A stretch of DNA of 64,000 nucleotides from Clostridiales bacterium (GCA_015069295.1 SVIW01000008.1:19732-83731), one strand, 5' to 3'; shown: positions 26,869 through 35,800, counted from the stretch's first letter. Numbers and translations: made by a program. The notes: generated by a model from the sequence alone, not told the origin.

Positions 26869-28896
26869 ATGGAGATTATTTTTCAGTCGTTGCGCTTTCT
26901 CGTTACGGACGGGAGAGTGCTTTTAACCAAATGCGGCGAAGTGGAAAATCCCGCAGGCGGGCGTTTTGTCGAGGTGCAAATTTTAGGCGAAAATAAAGAT
27001 ACCCATCTGGGGGTAAAAATGTGCCGCTCTTCCGAGGGGGACAGGCTTTCCTATCTTTCGCACGAGCAGACGGAAAACACGCTGTCTATTTTGCAGCGCT
27101 CGCCTTTGGTAGAGGTGAAGACGGTGTTTACGGCGTATGAGAATACCAACGCCGTGCGTGTGTATACCGAAGTGAAAAACATAGCGGAAACGGAAATTAT
27201 TTTAGAGGAAGTTTCTTCGTTTATGCTCTTAGGCTTGGGGCAAAAAGGACTGGACAGCGCGGAGGATTTGTATTTTACCCGCTTTGTTCAAAGCCACCAC
27301 GCCGAATGTCAACCCCGCCGCGCTTCCTTTTCGCAGTTGGGGCTTTTCCGCGGGAATTTAGAAAGCCAAAAGCGTATCGCCTTTGCGAACGTGGGCAGCT
27401 GGTCTACCAAAGAGGAACTGCCGCAAGGGATTATCGAGGATAGCGAGATAGGGGCGTTTACGATGTTCCAAATCGAAAGCAACGCTTCGTGGTATTATGA
27501 AATTGCCGACTATATCGAAAAGTATTATCTGTACTTAGGCGGGCCGAACGCAAGCTTTGGAGATTGGAGTAAAGGGTTAAAAGCAGGGGAGAGCTATCGC
27601 AGCGTTTGCGTAGCGCTTGCGTTTGGGAACAGCTTAGAAGAAGCGGTGGGAGAAATGACCAAATACCGCCGTCATATTGCGGGGAAAAACGAACTCGACA
27701 AATACCTGCCTGCCATCTTTAACGAATATATGCACTTGTCGTGGGACAGCCCTACGGAAGAAAATACCCGCAAATACGCGCCCGTAGTGGCGAAAACGGG
27801 GGTCAAATATTACGTCATCGATTGCGGCTGGCACAACGAAGAACCGTTGGTATACCCGTACGTTGGGCAGTGGAAAGAAAGCAAGATACGATTCCCTAGC
27901 GGGGTGCGCGCAACGACCGATTATCTGCGCTCTTTGGGTATGAAAGCGGGGCTTTGGATTGAGCCGGAAATCGTCGGGATTCATTGTCAAGAAATGCTGG
28001 ATTATTACGACGACAGTTGTTTCTTGCAAAGAAAGGGGAAACGGATTGCGGTGATGAACCGTTATTTCCTCGACTACCGCGCGGAAAAGGTGCGCGCGTA
28101 TATGAGCGAGACGATTCGCCGTATGGTCGAAGACTACGGCGCGGATTATATCAAATTCGACTATAATCAAGACTGCGGCGTGGGAAGCGATTATTTATCC
28201 CTTTGCGCAGGCGAGGGGTTAGAAGCTTGCGCAAACGCTTTTCTGGACTGGGTGAAAGAGATGATTGCCCGTTTCCCGCAGGTGATTTTCGAGGGCTGCG
28301 CTTCGGGCGGTATGCGTATGGATTACAAGAGCTTGGGGGTATTTTCTCTCGTCTCTACCTCCGATCAGACGGAGTATTTGCGCTATCCGTACGTAGCGGG
28401 GAATATTCTTGCCGCAGCGATTCCCGAACAAGCGGCGGTATGGAGTTATCCCACGGGCAGCGATATTACGCCCGAAGAGGTTTCTCCAGAACGGATTGCC
28501 GTCAATATGATCAATAGCTTTTTGGGGCGTATGCATTTGGCGGGGAATATGGTCGGTATGACCAACGAACAGCTCGACCTCATCAAAGAGGGGGTGCGCT
28601 ATTACGAAACTTTGACGGAAGCGAAGAAAAAATCGGTGCCCTATTTCCCGCTTGGGTTCACGGGCTTTGGCGAGGATTGCGTAGCGGCGGGCTTTAAAAC
28701 GGAGGATAAAATTTATCTTGCCGTTTGGTGCTTGCAGGGTGCAAAGCGTTTGTCTGTGCCCATTGACGAGGGAATCCGCGACGTCTGGCTTTCCTATCCA
28801 AGCTCGTCCGATACGACGTATACCTGCGATAGAAAGGAGCTTTGTATCGAGTTCGCCAAGGATAAAAACGCGGCGTTTTTCGAAATTGATTATTAA
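26869..28896 (+). CDS. GH36 family alpha-galactosidase
   Basis: The 675-residue enzyme has the GH36 layout: beta-sandwich N-domain, (beta/alpha)8 barrel, C-terminal sheet. The nucleophile is D431 in YIKFDYNQD, the acid/base D499 in STSDQTEY, and GLWIEPEI plus EGCASGGMRMD are typical. It should release alpha-galactose from raffinose-type sugars or galactomannan. No signal peptide is seen, so it acts in the cytoplasm on imported sugars. Cotranscribed with DUF1653 from 1 bp away with AGGAGA; no sugar transporter is adjacent. Confidence 0.92.
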   Translation: MEIIFQSLRFLVTDGRVLLTKCGEVENPAGGRFVEVQILGENKDTHLGVKMCRSSEGDRLSYLSHEQTENTLSILQRSPLVEVKTVFTAYENTNAVRVYTEVKNIAETEIILEEVSSFMLLGLGQKGLDSAEDLYFTRFVQSHHAECQPRRASFSQLGLFRGNLESQKRIAFANVGSWSTKEELPQGIIEDSEIGAFTMFQIESNASWYYEIADYIEKYYLYLGGPNASFGDWSKGLKAGESYRSVCVALAFGNSLEEAVGEMTKYRRHIAGKNELDKYLPAIFNEYMHLSWDSPTEENTRKYAPVVAKTGVKYYVIDCGWHNEEPLVYPYVGQWKESKIRFPSGVRATTDYLRSLGMKAGLWIEPEIVGIHCQEMLDYYDDSCFLQRKGKRIAVMNRYFLDYRAEKVRAYMSETIRRMVEDYGADYIKFDYNQDCGVGSDYLSLCAGEGLEACANAFLDWVKEMIARFPQVIFEGCASGGMRMDYKSLGVFSLVSTSDQTEYLRYPYVAGNILAAAIPEQAAVWSYPTGSDITPEEVSPERIAVNMINSFLGRMHLAGNMVGMTNEQLDLIKEGVRYYETLTEAKKKSVPYFPLGFTGFGEDCVAAGFKTEDKIYLAVWCLQGAKRLSVPIDEGIRDVWLSYPSSSDTTYTCDRKELCIEFAKDKNAAFFEIDY

Positions 28897-28925
28897 AAAG
28901 AGGCGGGCAGGTACGCGGTGAAACA

Positions 28926-28953
28926 AAAAACGCATCAATCGATGCGTTTTTTT
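28926..28953. terminator. Bidirectional terminator, alpha-galactosidase / QueG-like gene
   Basis: AAAAACGCATC / GATGCGTTTTT with loop AATC has A and T runs on both sides and lies between convergent genes. Confidence 0.88.
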
Positions 28954-28955
28954 CG

Positions 28956-29624
28956 TTATAGTTTGTTTTTGGGGCATACGCGGATGCAAATACCGCAAAC
29001 GCTGCCTCTTCCCACGTCTTGGAAATGTTCTTTCATATACCTCGAACATTTTTCAGGGTCGATATTTCTTTCGCCCGTGAGGGTCGGTTTTTCCCCGAAA
29101 ATCGCGCCCGCAGGGCAGGCGTTTTTGCAAAGATTGCAATCCCCGCACCCGTTTTCGACGACGGGCAATTCGTTTTGACAAGGCATATCGGTAAGGATCG
29201 TGGCAAGGCGCACTTTACTGCCGTATTCGTTAGAGAGAAAGAGCCCGCTTTTGCCGACGAAGCCTAACCCTGAAAGGGCGGCGGCAGTCTTATGCGGGAA
29301 GACGCCGCGATAGGGATTGTTTTTGCCAAGACTTTGGCTGGCGGCGATGGGGAACGCGGAAAAGCCTGCCTCCTCGATTTTTCTCGCCAAACGGAAAGCA
29401 ATCGAGTCCAGCAGGGCGTTTGCCGTGCGGTAATGCTGAAAGTACATATACGAGGGACCCGTTTTCACCGTCTTTAACACGGAATCCGAAAGCTTAACGC
29501 CGATGGAGAGGGCGTAAGTAAGCTGCGGGGCAAGCGGGGAAGGGTTCGCAAGCTTGCAAAATCCGATGAGGTCGGCGCCGAGCGATAAAGCAAATTCTTT
29601 TAATTTTGGCTGTATATCCGTCAT
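28956..29624 (-). CDS. QueG-like (epoxyqueuosine reductase-related) 8Fe-8S protein, short form
   Basis: The 222-residue product ends with two 4Fe-4S cysteine sets, CGDCNLCKNACPAG and CSRYM...CGICIRVCP. The upstream part (GFVGKSGLFLSNEYGS) matches the cobalamin-binding region of QueG-like proteins. Real QueG is about 350-380 residues; this short form, common in Clostridia, lacks the C-terminal repeats, so its substrate is uncertain. It stands alone and has its own promoter and AAAGGAT site. Confidence 0.8.
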   Translation of the reverse strand: MTDIQPKLKEFALSLGADLIGFCKLANPSPLAPQLTYALSIGVKLSDSVLKTVKTGPSYMYFQHYRTANALLDSIAFRLARKIEEAGFSAFPIAASQSLGKNNPYRGVFPHKTAAALSGLGFVGKSGLFLSNEYGSKVRLATILTDMPCQNELPVVENGCGDCNLCKNACPAGAIFGEKPTLTGERNIDPEKCSRYMKEHFQDVGRGSVCGICIRVCPKNKL

Positions 29625-29654
29625 AGCGATAAATCCTTTCGTTCGTTTAGGTGT

Positions 29655-29683
29655 ATTATCCCAAAAAAGGGCGGGAATGTCAA
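29655..29683 (-). promoter_or_regulatory. Promoter of the QueG-like gene
   Basis: On the minus strand TTGACA (29683-29678), 17 bp, GATAAT (29660-29655). Confidence 0.7.
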
Positions 29684-29751
29684 GAAAAAAGAGCGCAAAG
29701 CGGGAAGATATGATAGAAGGGTGAAAAAATTTTTTTATCTTTGATAAAAAG

Positions 29752-29781
29752 TTGACAAAGCCGTTTGACTTGTAATATAAT
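29752..29781 (+). promoter_or_regulatory. Promoter of the fakA2-plsX-degV cluster
   Basis: TTGACA (29752-29757), 18 bp, TATAAT (29776-29781), about 85 bp before the fakA2 ATG. It could drive all five genes to 35078, since no terminator is seen until after the acyltransferase. Confidence 0.75.
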
Positions 29782-29867
29782 TGTGTTACAATTTATTTTA
29801 GTCTATTTTTTAAAGCGTATCTTACGGGTATGCGGTAACGATTACGTACGAAAGGAGAAAACGTACT

Positions 29868-31544
29868 ATGGAGGCAAAAGGAAAAACTATCAACGGCGAA
29901 CTGTTTAAAAGATTGCTTTTTAGCGGCGCGTCCAATTTGCAGTCGAATATGAAAGAGGTCAACGACCTCAACGTATTTCCGATTCCCGACGGGGACACGG
30001 GGGAGAATATGTATCTTACCTTGAAAGGCGGCGTAGACGAATTGCGCGGCACGGAAAAGACTTCGATTGGCGAAGAAGCGCACGCTTTGGCGCAAGGTAT
30101 GCTGTTAAACGCGAGAGGGAACTCGGGCGTTATTTTATCCCAGCTTTTCTTCGGGCTTGCAGAGGGCTTAGAGGGTATGGAGACGGCGGAATTGACTGAA
30201 TTTGCGCACGCGCTCCGCCGCGGGGTAAAATGCGCGTACGGCGCGGTGGCGCAGCCCGTTGAAGGTACGATTTTGACCGTCGCAAGAGAAGCGGTGGACA
30301 ACGCGATTACGACGATTAAGGAAGATATGACGTTGGAAAGATTTTTCAACATCTATCTTGAAGAAATGAAAAAATCCTTGGAAAGAACCCCCGATTTATT
30401 GGAAGCTTTACGCGAGGCGGGGGTTATCGACAGCGGCGGCGCTGGGCTCGTGTATATCATCGAAGGCTTTTGCAAAGCGATTGCGGGCGAGGACGTCGTT
30501 TCCGAGATTGCCGCGGCGGACTCGGCAAAAAAGGCGTTGGACTTTTCTAAATTTAACGAAAACAGCGTAATGGAGTTTGGGTATTGTACCGAATTTTTGT
30601 TGCAGTTACAGCACAGTAAAACGGATATTTCCAAATTTTCCATTCCCGATTTGATTGCTTTTTTGGAAACGGTCGGCGATTCGATCGTAGCTTTCCAAAC
30701 GGGCACCGTCGTTAAGGTACACGTGCATACGATGACGCCTTGGAAGGTGTTGGCGCATTGTCAAGAATTTGGGGAATTTTTGACGATAAAAATTGAAAAT
30801 ATGACCTTGCAGCATAACGAAACGGAACGGGCGGAAAAGAAAGACTTGCTGGCGGATATGAAAAAGAAAATCAAGCGGGCAAGAAGAAAATACGCCGTCG
30901 TTACCGTGGCAGCTGGGCAAGGCTTGATTGATACCTTTAAAGAGCTGGGCGCAGATTACGTCATTTGCGGCGGTCAGACGAATAATCCCTCGTCCGAAGC
31001 GTTCATCGAGGCGTTTGACGAAGTCAACGCAGATCACGTGTTCGTGTTGCCCAACAACGGCAATATTTTACTGGCGGCAAAGCAAGCGGCGAGCTTGTAT
31101 AAAGACTCGGATATCCGCGTGGTTGCCAGCAAGAGTATCGGTGCGGGGTATTCGGCGCTTTCTATGCTTGATTTCGGGATAGACGACCCCGACGAGATTG
31201 AAAAGGTATTGACCGAAGCGATGGCAAACGTCGTAACGGGTATGGTCAGCCGTGCAATCCGTACGGCAACGGTCAACGGCGTGCATATCGAAAAGGACGA
31301 TTATATCGGCGCGGCAGAGCATCAAATGCTCGTTTCTACGCCCGACAAAATAGGTTCGGCGGCGGCGTTGACGGACAAGATTGTTCCCGGCAAAGAATTC
31401 TTAATCGTTGCGTACGGTAAGGATACGACCGAAGAGGAAAGGGCAGCGTACGCGGCGTACGTTGCGGAAAACCACGCAGGGCTTGAATTTTACGAGATTG
31501 CAGGCGAGCAGGAAGTATACGATTTTCTGTTGATTGTGGAGTAA
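29868..31544 (+). CDS. fakA: Fatty acid kinase catalytic subunit FakA, copy 2
   Basis: At 558 residues it is a full-length homologue of the protein encoded at 11196. It has NVFPIPDGDTGENM (D41, D43), LNARGNSGVILSQ and VLPNNGN in the C-terminal half, so the kinase should be active. Its neighbours plsX and two degV/fakB genes form a coherent pathway: FakB binds a fatty acid, FakA phosphorylates it, and the acyl phosphate is used by PlsX/PlsY. Ribosome site AAAGGAGAAAA. The two FakA copies may serve different FakB partners. Confidence 0.92.
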   Translation: MEAKGKTINGELFKRLLFSGASNLQSNMKEVNDLNVFPIPDGDTGENMYLTLKGGVDELRGTEKTSIGEEAHALAQGMLLNARGNSGVILSQLFFGLAEGLEGMETAELTEFAHALRRGVKCAYGAVAQPVEGTILTVAREAVDNAITTIKEDMTLERFFNIYLEEMKKSLERTPDLLEALREAGVIDSGGAGLVYIIEGFCKAIAGEDVVSEIAAADSAKKALDFSKFNENSVMEFGYCTEFLLQLQHSKTDISKFSIPDLIAFLETVGDSIVAFQTGTVVKVHVHTMTPWKVLAHCQEFGEFLTIKIENMTLQHNETERAEKKDLLADMKKKIKRARRKYAVVTVAAGQGLIDTFKELGADYVICGGQTNNPSSEAFIEAFDEVNADHVFVLPNNGNILLAAKQAASLYKDSDIRVVASKSIGAGYSALSMLDFGIDDPDEIEKVLTEAMANVVTGMVSRAIRTATVNGVHIEKDDYIGAAEHQMLVSTPDKIGSAAALTDKIVPGKEFLIVAYGKDTTEEERAAYAAYVAENHAGLEFYEIAGEQEVYDFLLIVE

Positions 31545-31547
31545 GCT

Positions 31548-32504
31548 ATGCGGAAAATTATCGTAGATACTTGCGGCGGCGATAATCCTGTTGCGGTGAT
31601 AAAAGGGCTTTCTAAAACCTTGAAAGCGGTGGAAGACGTTATCCTTGTCGCCGTGGGAGACAAGGCGCAAATCGAAGAGGTTTTGGCGGGGGAAGAATTT
31701 GATAGAACCCGTTTGGAAATCGTAGCTTCGACGGAGGTTATAACCAACAACGACCATCCCGCCGACGCGATTATGAGAAAACGCGGCTCGTCTATGGTGC
31801 GCGGGTATATGCGTTTAAAGACGGACGAGGACTGCGTGGCGATGATTTCCGCCGGCAATACGGGCGCGTTGATTATCGGCGGCGTCGTGCTTTTGGGTAG
31901 ACAAGAGGGGATAGAACGCCCTGCCCTTGCGACGGTGTATCCGACGGCAACGCAAAAGTGGACTTGTCTGCTCGATTGCGGCGCAAACGTCGATTGTAAG
32001 GCGCATCATTTGCTCTCTTTTGCCAAGCAGGGCGCGGCGTATATGTCCGCTACGTATAAAATAGAAAACCCGAAAATCGGCTTGCTGTCCGTGGGGACGG
32101 AGGACGAAAAGGGTACGGCGCTGACCAAGGAAACGTTTGCGTTATTGAAAGAAAGCGGTTTGAATTTCGTGGGCAATATCGAGGGTAAGACCCTGCTTTC
32201 GGGTGAATGCGACGTCATCGTATCGGACGGGTATCCTGGTAACGTGGCGTTAAAATCGATTGAAGGAATTTCTCACGCTATCGTAAAGATTTTTTACGGG
32301 TTATTAAAAAAGAACGCGGGCGAGACGAGCGATTTTCAGTTTGTAAACCGCGCGCTTGGCGAGTTTATGTCGACGTACGATCTTAATTCTCTTGGCGGAG
32401 CGGTGTTGCTCGGCGTGAAAAAACAGGTGGTAAAGGCGCACGGCTCGGCAAATGAAAACACGGTAGTAAACGTCGTAAAACAGATTTTACGTACGTTGTC
32501 ATAA
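31548..32504 (+). CDS. plsX: Phosphate acyltransferase PlsX
   Basis: PlsX interconverts acyl-ACP and acyl phosphate, the first committed donor for phosphatidic acid. The 318-residue protein begins IIVDTCGGDNP (canonical D-x-x-GGD) and has SAGNTGAL and GYPGNVALK motifs. It follows fakA2 by 3 bp, so they are coupled. In most Firmicutes plsX sits with fapR/fabD/acpP; here it sits with the fatty acid kinase genes instead. Confidence 0.95.
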   Translation: MRKIIVDTCGGDNPVAVIKGLSKTLKAVEDVILVAVGDKAQIEEVLAGEEFDRTRLEIVASTEVITNNDHPADAIMRKRGSSMVRGYMRLKTDEDCVAMISAGNTGALIIGGVVLLGRQEGIERPALATVYPTATQKWTCLLDCGANVDCKAHHLLSFAKQGAAYMSATYKIENPKIGLLSVGTEDEKGTALTKETFALLKESGLNFVGNIEGKTLLSGECDVIVSDGYPGNVALKSIEGISHAIVKIFYGLLKKNAGETSDFQFVNRALGEFMSTYDLNSLGGAVLLGVKKQVVKAHGSANENTVVNVVKQILRTLS

Positions 32505-32523
32505 AAACATAGGAGAAAAATTA

Positions 32524-33420
32524 ATGAAAAAATTTATTATCGTAACCGATTCTAGCTGTAATTTGGAAGAAAGTTTTAGAAAACAGTTCGATATCGAATA
32601 CCTTTCCTTGCTGTACGTATTGGACGGCAAAACCTACGAAGCCGATTTGGACTGGAAGACGATTTCGGCGAAAGAGTATTACGAATTGATTCGGCAGGGC
32701 AACGTTATCAAAACGGCGCAGATTACGCAGGTAACGTACAAGCAGGCGTTTGAAAATTGGATAAAACAAGGCTACGACGTATTGTACGTGGGCTGTTCGT
32801 CCTCGATTTCCGCTTCGATTAAATCGAGCTACGTAGTTCGCGACGAATTGAAAAAGGAATATCCCGAAGCAAAGGTTATCTGCGTGGACAGCTTGCGCGC
32901 TTGTTACGCGCTCGGTTTGTTGGTCATTCGCGCGGCGGAATTGCGCGCGGAGGGCAAGACGATTGAAGAGGTAGCCGCTTGGCTTGAAGAAAACAAACTG
33001 ACCGCTAATATGGAAGGCTCGGTCGATAAATTGGTGTATCTCAAACGCGCGGGCAGAGTCAGCGCGGCAAGCGCGTTTTTCGGCGGGCTTTTGAATATCA
33101 AACCGATTATTATGGCGGACGCAAGAGGGGCGAACTTTGCGGTGGAAAAGGTGAAGGGCAGAAGGGCTTCTTTGGAAAGAGTGGCAGAGCGCGTTGCCGC
33201 CACGATAGAGGACGTGCCTTATCAAAGAGTGATTATTTCCCACGCTGATTGTTTGGAAGACGCACAGCTTTTAAAGCAGCTCGTTTGTGAAAAGGCAGGG
33301 AAAGAATTAGACGTGCATTTCGGTTGGGTAGAACCCGCGGTCGGCGCGTCCGTAGGCCCCGGTATGTTGGGTATTTATTATTTTGGGAAAAAGGTTACGG
33401 TAAACGCAATCGAAGAATAA
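32524..33420 (+). CDS. degV: DegV/FakB fatty-acid-binding protein 1
   Basis: DegV proteins (FakB) hold a fatty acid in a closed pocket and present its carboxylate to FakA. The 298-residue product shows IVTDSSCNL at the N-terminus and the characteristic LKRAGRVSAASAFFGG and LLNIKPI segments. It is close in sequence to the next gene, a tandem duplication. Ribosome site ATAGGAG. Different FakBs usually prefer saturated or unsaturated acids; I cannot tell which this binds. Confidence 0.93.
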   Translation: MKKFIIVTDSSCNLEESFRKQFDIEYLSLLYVLDGKTYEADLDWKTISAKEYYELIRQGNVIKTAQITQVTYKQAFENWIKQGYDVLYVGCSSSISASIKSSYVVRDELKKEYPEAKVICVDSLRACYALGLLVIRAAELRAEGKTIEEVAAWLEENKLTANMEGSVDKLVYLKRAGRVSAASAFFGGLLNIKPIIMADARGANFAVEKVKGRRASLERVAERVAATIEDVPYQRVIISHADCLEDAQLLKQLVCEKAGKELDVHFGWVEPAVGASVGPGMLGIYYFGKKVTVNAIEE

Positions 33421-33438
33421 AAAATATTGAGGTGAGCT

Positions 33439-34332
33439 ATGAAAAAATTCGTGATTATTTCCGACTCTTGTTGCGACCTTAGCAAAGAATTGAGAGAACA
33501 ATTCGACGTTCAATATCTGCCGATGCATTTTTATTTGGACGGTAAAGAATACGACGCCGACCTTGATTGGCAGAAAATCAGCGTAAAAGAATTTTACGAC
33601 GAGCTTCGTAAGGGCGCAAAATATAAGACGGCGCAAATTACCAAACAGCAATACGAGGAAGCGTTTGAAAAGGCAATCCAAGACGGGTACGACGTACTGT
33701 CGATTTCCTGCTCGTCCGCGCTTTCGGCGTCCGTTAAGGTCAGCTATCTCGTGCGCGACGAGTTGCAGGCAAAATACCCCGACGCGAAAATTTTCTGTAT
33801 CGACAGCCTGATGGCGTGCTACGGCTTGGGCGCGATTTGTATCGCGGCGTCCAAGATGCGCGCGGAGGGCAAGACGATTGACGAGGTTGCGGCTTGGGTA
33901 GAGGCAAACAAATTAAAAATGAACCAAGAATGTACGGTTGATAAGCTGTCGTGGTTGAAAGCGGCGGGCAGAGTCAGCGCGGCAAGCGCGTTCTTCGGTG
34001 GAATTTTGAGCATTAAGCCGATTATCATTTCCGACGCAAAAGGACAAAACTTTGCGTTGGAAAAGGTCAAGGGCAGAGAAACTTCGATTAACCGTTTGGT
34101 AGAACGTATTGAGGAAGATTACGAGGAGTTCCCTTACCAAGACGTAACCGTGGTGCACGCGGACTGCTTGGAAGCGGCGGAGCAGTTGAAGGCAAAAATC
34201 GAAGAAAGATTAAAGGACAAAAACGTAAAAGTTTCTATGGGGTATTTAGGCCCTATCGTCGGCGGGACTTGCGGTCCCGGTACGCTTGCGGCGTATTGTT
34301 TTGGAAAAGAAGTAACGGTAAATAAGGAATAA
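33439..34332 (+). CDS. degV: DegV/FakB fatty-acid-binding protein 2
   Basis: This 297-residue paralogue of the preceding gene has the same motifs (IISDSCCDL, LKAAGRVSAASAFFGG, LSIKPI) and similar length, with many substitutions along the chain. The pair, after fakA2 and plsX, suggests two ligand specificities served by one kinase. It is 18 bp after the first copy and 8 bp before the acyltransferase gene; ribosome site GAGGTGAG. Confidence 0.93.
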   Translation: MKKFVIISDSCCDLSKELREQFDVQYLPMHFYLDGKEYDADLDWQKISVKEFYDELRKGAKYKTAQITKQQYEEAFEKAIQDGYDVLSISCSSALSASVKVSYLVRDELQAKYPDAKIFCIDSLMACYGLGAICIAASKMRAEGKTIDEVAAWVEANKLKMNQECTVDKLSWLKAAGRVSAASAFFGGILSIKPIIISDAKGQNFALEKVKGRETSINRLVERIEEDYEEFPYQDVTVVHADCLEAAEQLKAKIEERLKDKNVKVSMGYLGPIVGGTCGPGTLAAYCFGKEVTVNKE

Positions 34333-34340
34333 TAAAATAT

Positions 34341-35078
34341 ATGGCAAAAAAGAAAGAATTTAAAGCCCCTTCGCGCAGACAGCCATGTTATAAATTTTTA
34401 AAAATTTTTATGCGGATGCTGTTTAAGCGCCCCGAGATTTTAAATCTCAACGACGAGCCGTTGGCTGAAAAGAGCATCGTTTTGGCAAACCATTCGGCAA
34501 AGAGCGGACCTCCCAGTTTGGATTTGTATTATCCTATGCCCTCGGTGAAATGGGGCGCGCATCAAATGGTCGGGAAGTTTAAAGAACGCAAGGCGTATTT
34601 GCGCGACGTGTTGTATATCCAAAAGATGGGTATGAAACCCGGGTTTAGGACTTCGTTTAAAGCGACGATGTTGGCGCTGTTGGCCCCCTTTCCCTACAAG
34701 GGAATGCACGTTTTGGGGACGTACACGGACGGACGTTTTACCAATACGTTGAGAAAGAGCGTAGTTTGCTTGGACGCAAACTACTCGGTAATGCTCTATC
34801 CTGAAAACTCCAACGAGGGGTATAAGGACGTATTGACCGAGTTTTTCCCCGGTTTCATTATGCTAGCGGAAAAATATTACCGTTTGCGCGGTGAGGATTT
34901 GCCCGTCTATCCCGTGTATCTTTCGATAAAGAAACGGTTTATGGTCATCGGCAAGCCTATGTACGTGCAAGACTTTGTCAAGCAGGGAAAAAACAGAGAA
35001 GAGATTGCCCAAATGTATTGCGATGCGGTAAATCAACTCTATTACGATTACGTGGAAAAACGTCCGGACGTAAAGTAA
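34341..35078 (+). CDS. PlsC-like acyltransferase, divergent active site
   Basis: The 245-residue protein resembles 1-acylglycerol-3-phosphate acyltransferases: a block I-like ANHSAKSGPPS at about residue 50, a MLYPENSNEG segment matching the FPEG block III, and a block IV-like VYPVYLS. The HX4D catalytic pair is altered: the histidine is present but the aspartate position is not, reading HSAKSG. No obvious membrane helix is seen. Context argues that it uses acyl groups supplied by FakA/PlsX to make phosphatidic acid, but this is inference. Confidence 0.78.
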   Translation: MAKKKEFKAPSRRQPCYKFLKIFMRMLFKRPEILNLNDEPLAEKSIVLANHSAKSGPPSLDLYYPMPSVKWGAHQMVGKFKERKAYLRDVLYIQKMGMKPGFRTSFKATMLALLAPFPYKGMHVLGTYTDGRFTNTLRKSVVCLDANYSVMLYPENSNEGYKDVLTEFFPGFIMLAEKYYRLRGEDLPVYPVYLSIKKRFMVIGKPMYVQDFVKQGKNREEIAQMYCDAVNQLYYDYVEKRPDVK

Positions 35079-35105
35079 AGGGGATAAAAACGGAATATAT
35101 GACAC

Positions 35106-35133
35106 AAAATCCACCCTTTTGGGTGGATTTTTT
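35106..35133 (+). terminator. Terminator of the fakA2-acyltransferase cluster
   Basis: AAATCCACCC / GGGTGGATTT with a TTTT loop, followed by a T run and GCGCCTT. The same terminator plus GCGCCTT flank occurs at 40021. Confidence 0.9.
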
Positions 35134-35149
35134 GCGCCTTTTAAGAGGA

Positions 35150-35466
35150 AGGCTTCCCGTCTGTCATTACGAGCGAAGCGAAGTAATCTCTTGAGATTGC
35201 CACGCTACGCTCGCAATGACGGTTTCGTTAAAATACGCAACCTGATAAATAGTTGGTTTCATTGAAATTTTCGGAAAGATAGACAAGGCTGCCTGCAAGC
35301 TCAGCTTGCCACGGCTAACGCCTCGCAATGACGGTTTCGTTAAAATACGCAACCTGATAAATAGTTGGTTTCATTGAAATTTTCGGAAAGATAGACAAGG
35401 CTGCCTGCAAGCTCAGCTTGCCACGGCTAACTCCTCGCAATGACAGCAAGACAATGGCACGTTGCC
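35150..35466 (+). repeat. Repeat cluster 6: TCATTGCGAG-type element and 112-bp tandem repeats
   Basis: An inverted-repeat element (TCATTACGAGCG ... CGCTCGCAATGA, 35164-35219) is followed by a 112-bp unit present twice in full (counted from CAATGAC at 35214, 35326 and 35438). Each unit contains the repeat core (AACCTGATAAATAGTTGGTT..., GATAGACAAGGC) and the palindrome GCAAGCT-c-AGCTTGC. Confidence 0.88.
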
Positions 35467-35800
35467 TTCCTTATTATATATATTTATACATATATATTAT
35501 ATAAGGGAAAAAGGAAAAAGAAAGGCGAACAAGCTCTATTTGTATTAAAAAATCAAAAAAGTATAACATTTAAGCGGCTAAACAAACCCATAAAACAAGG
35601 TTTTTTAGCTTTTTTTCAGAAAGGTATTGACAAAATTATAAACTATGTTATAATACGTTTGTATTAAAGCACAAGAAATATAACATTTAACAATACAAAT
35701 ATATCGGACAAATATAGGCGAGAAAGGGGGCGTAGGAAAACCTCGTTTTTTTTCTATAGCTTGCGCAAATGGAATATCAATAAAAAGAAAACAAACCGTT
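35467..35800. other. AT-rich gene-free stretch before the secreted module
   Basis: This segment holds no credible gene. It has a near-palindromic TATA-rich sequence (35467-35505), an imperfect direct repeat (TTTGTATTAAA ... TATAACATTTAA at 35539-35573 and 35658-35690) and a strong promoter at 35627-35654 without a gene behind it. The open frame on the minus strand at 35605-35832 is AT-rich chance. Confidence 0.5.
35627..35654 (+). promoter_or_regulatory. Orphan promoter, possible small RNA
   Basis: TTGACA (35627-35632), 16 bp, TATAAT (35649-35654). No open frame with a ribosome site follows. A transcript from about 35661 would meet CCTCG followed by T8 near 35740-35755, so a 90-nt RNA is conceivable. 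Confidence 0.5.
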
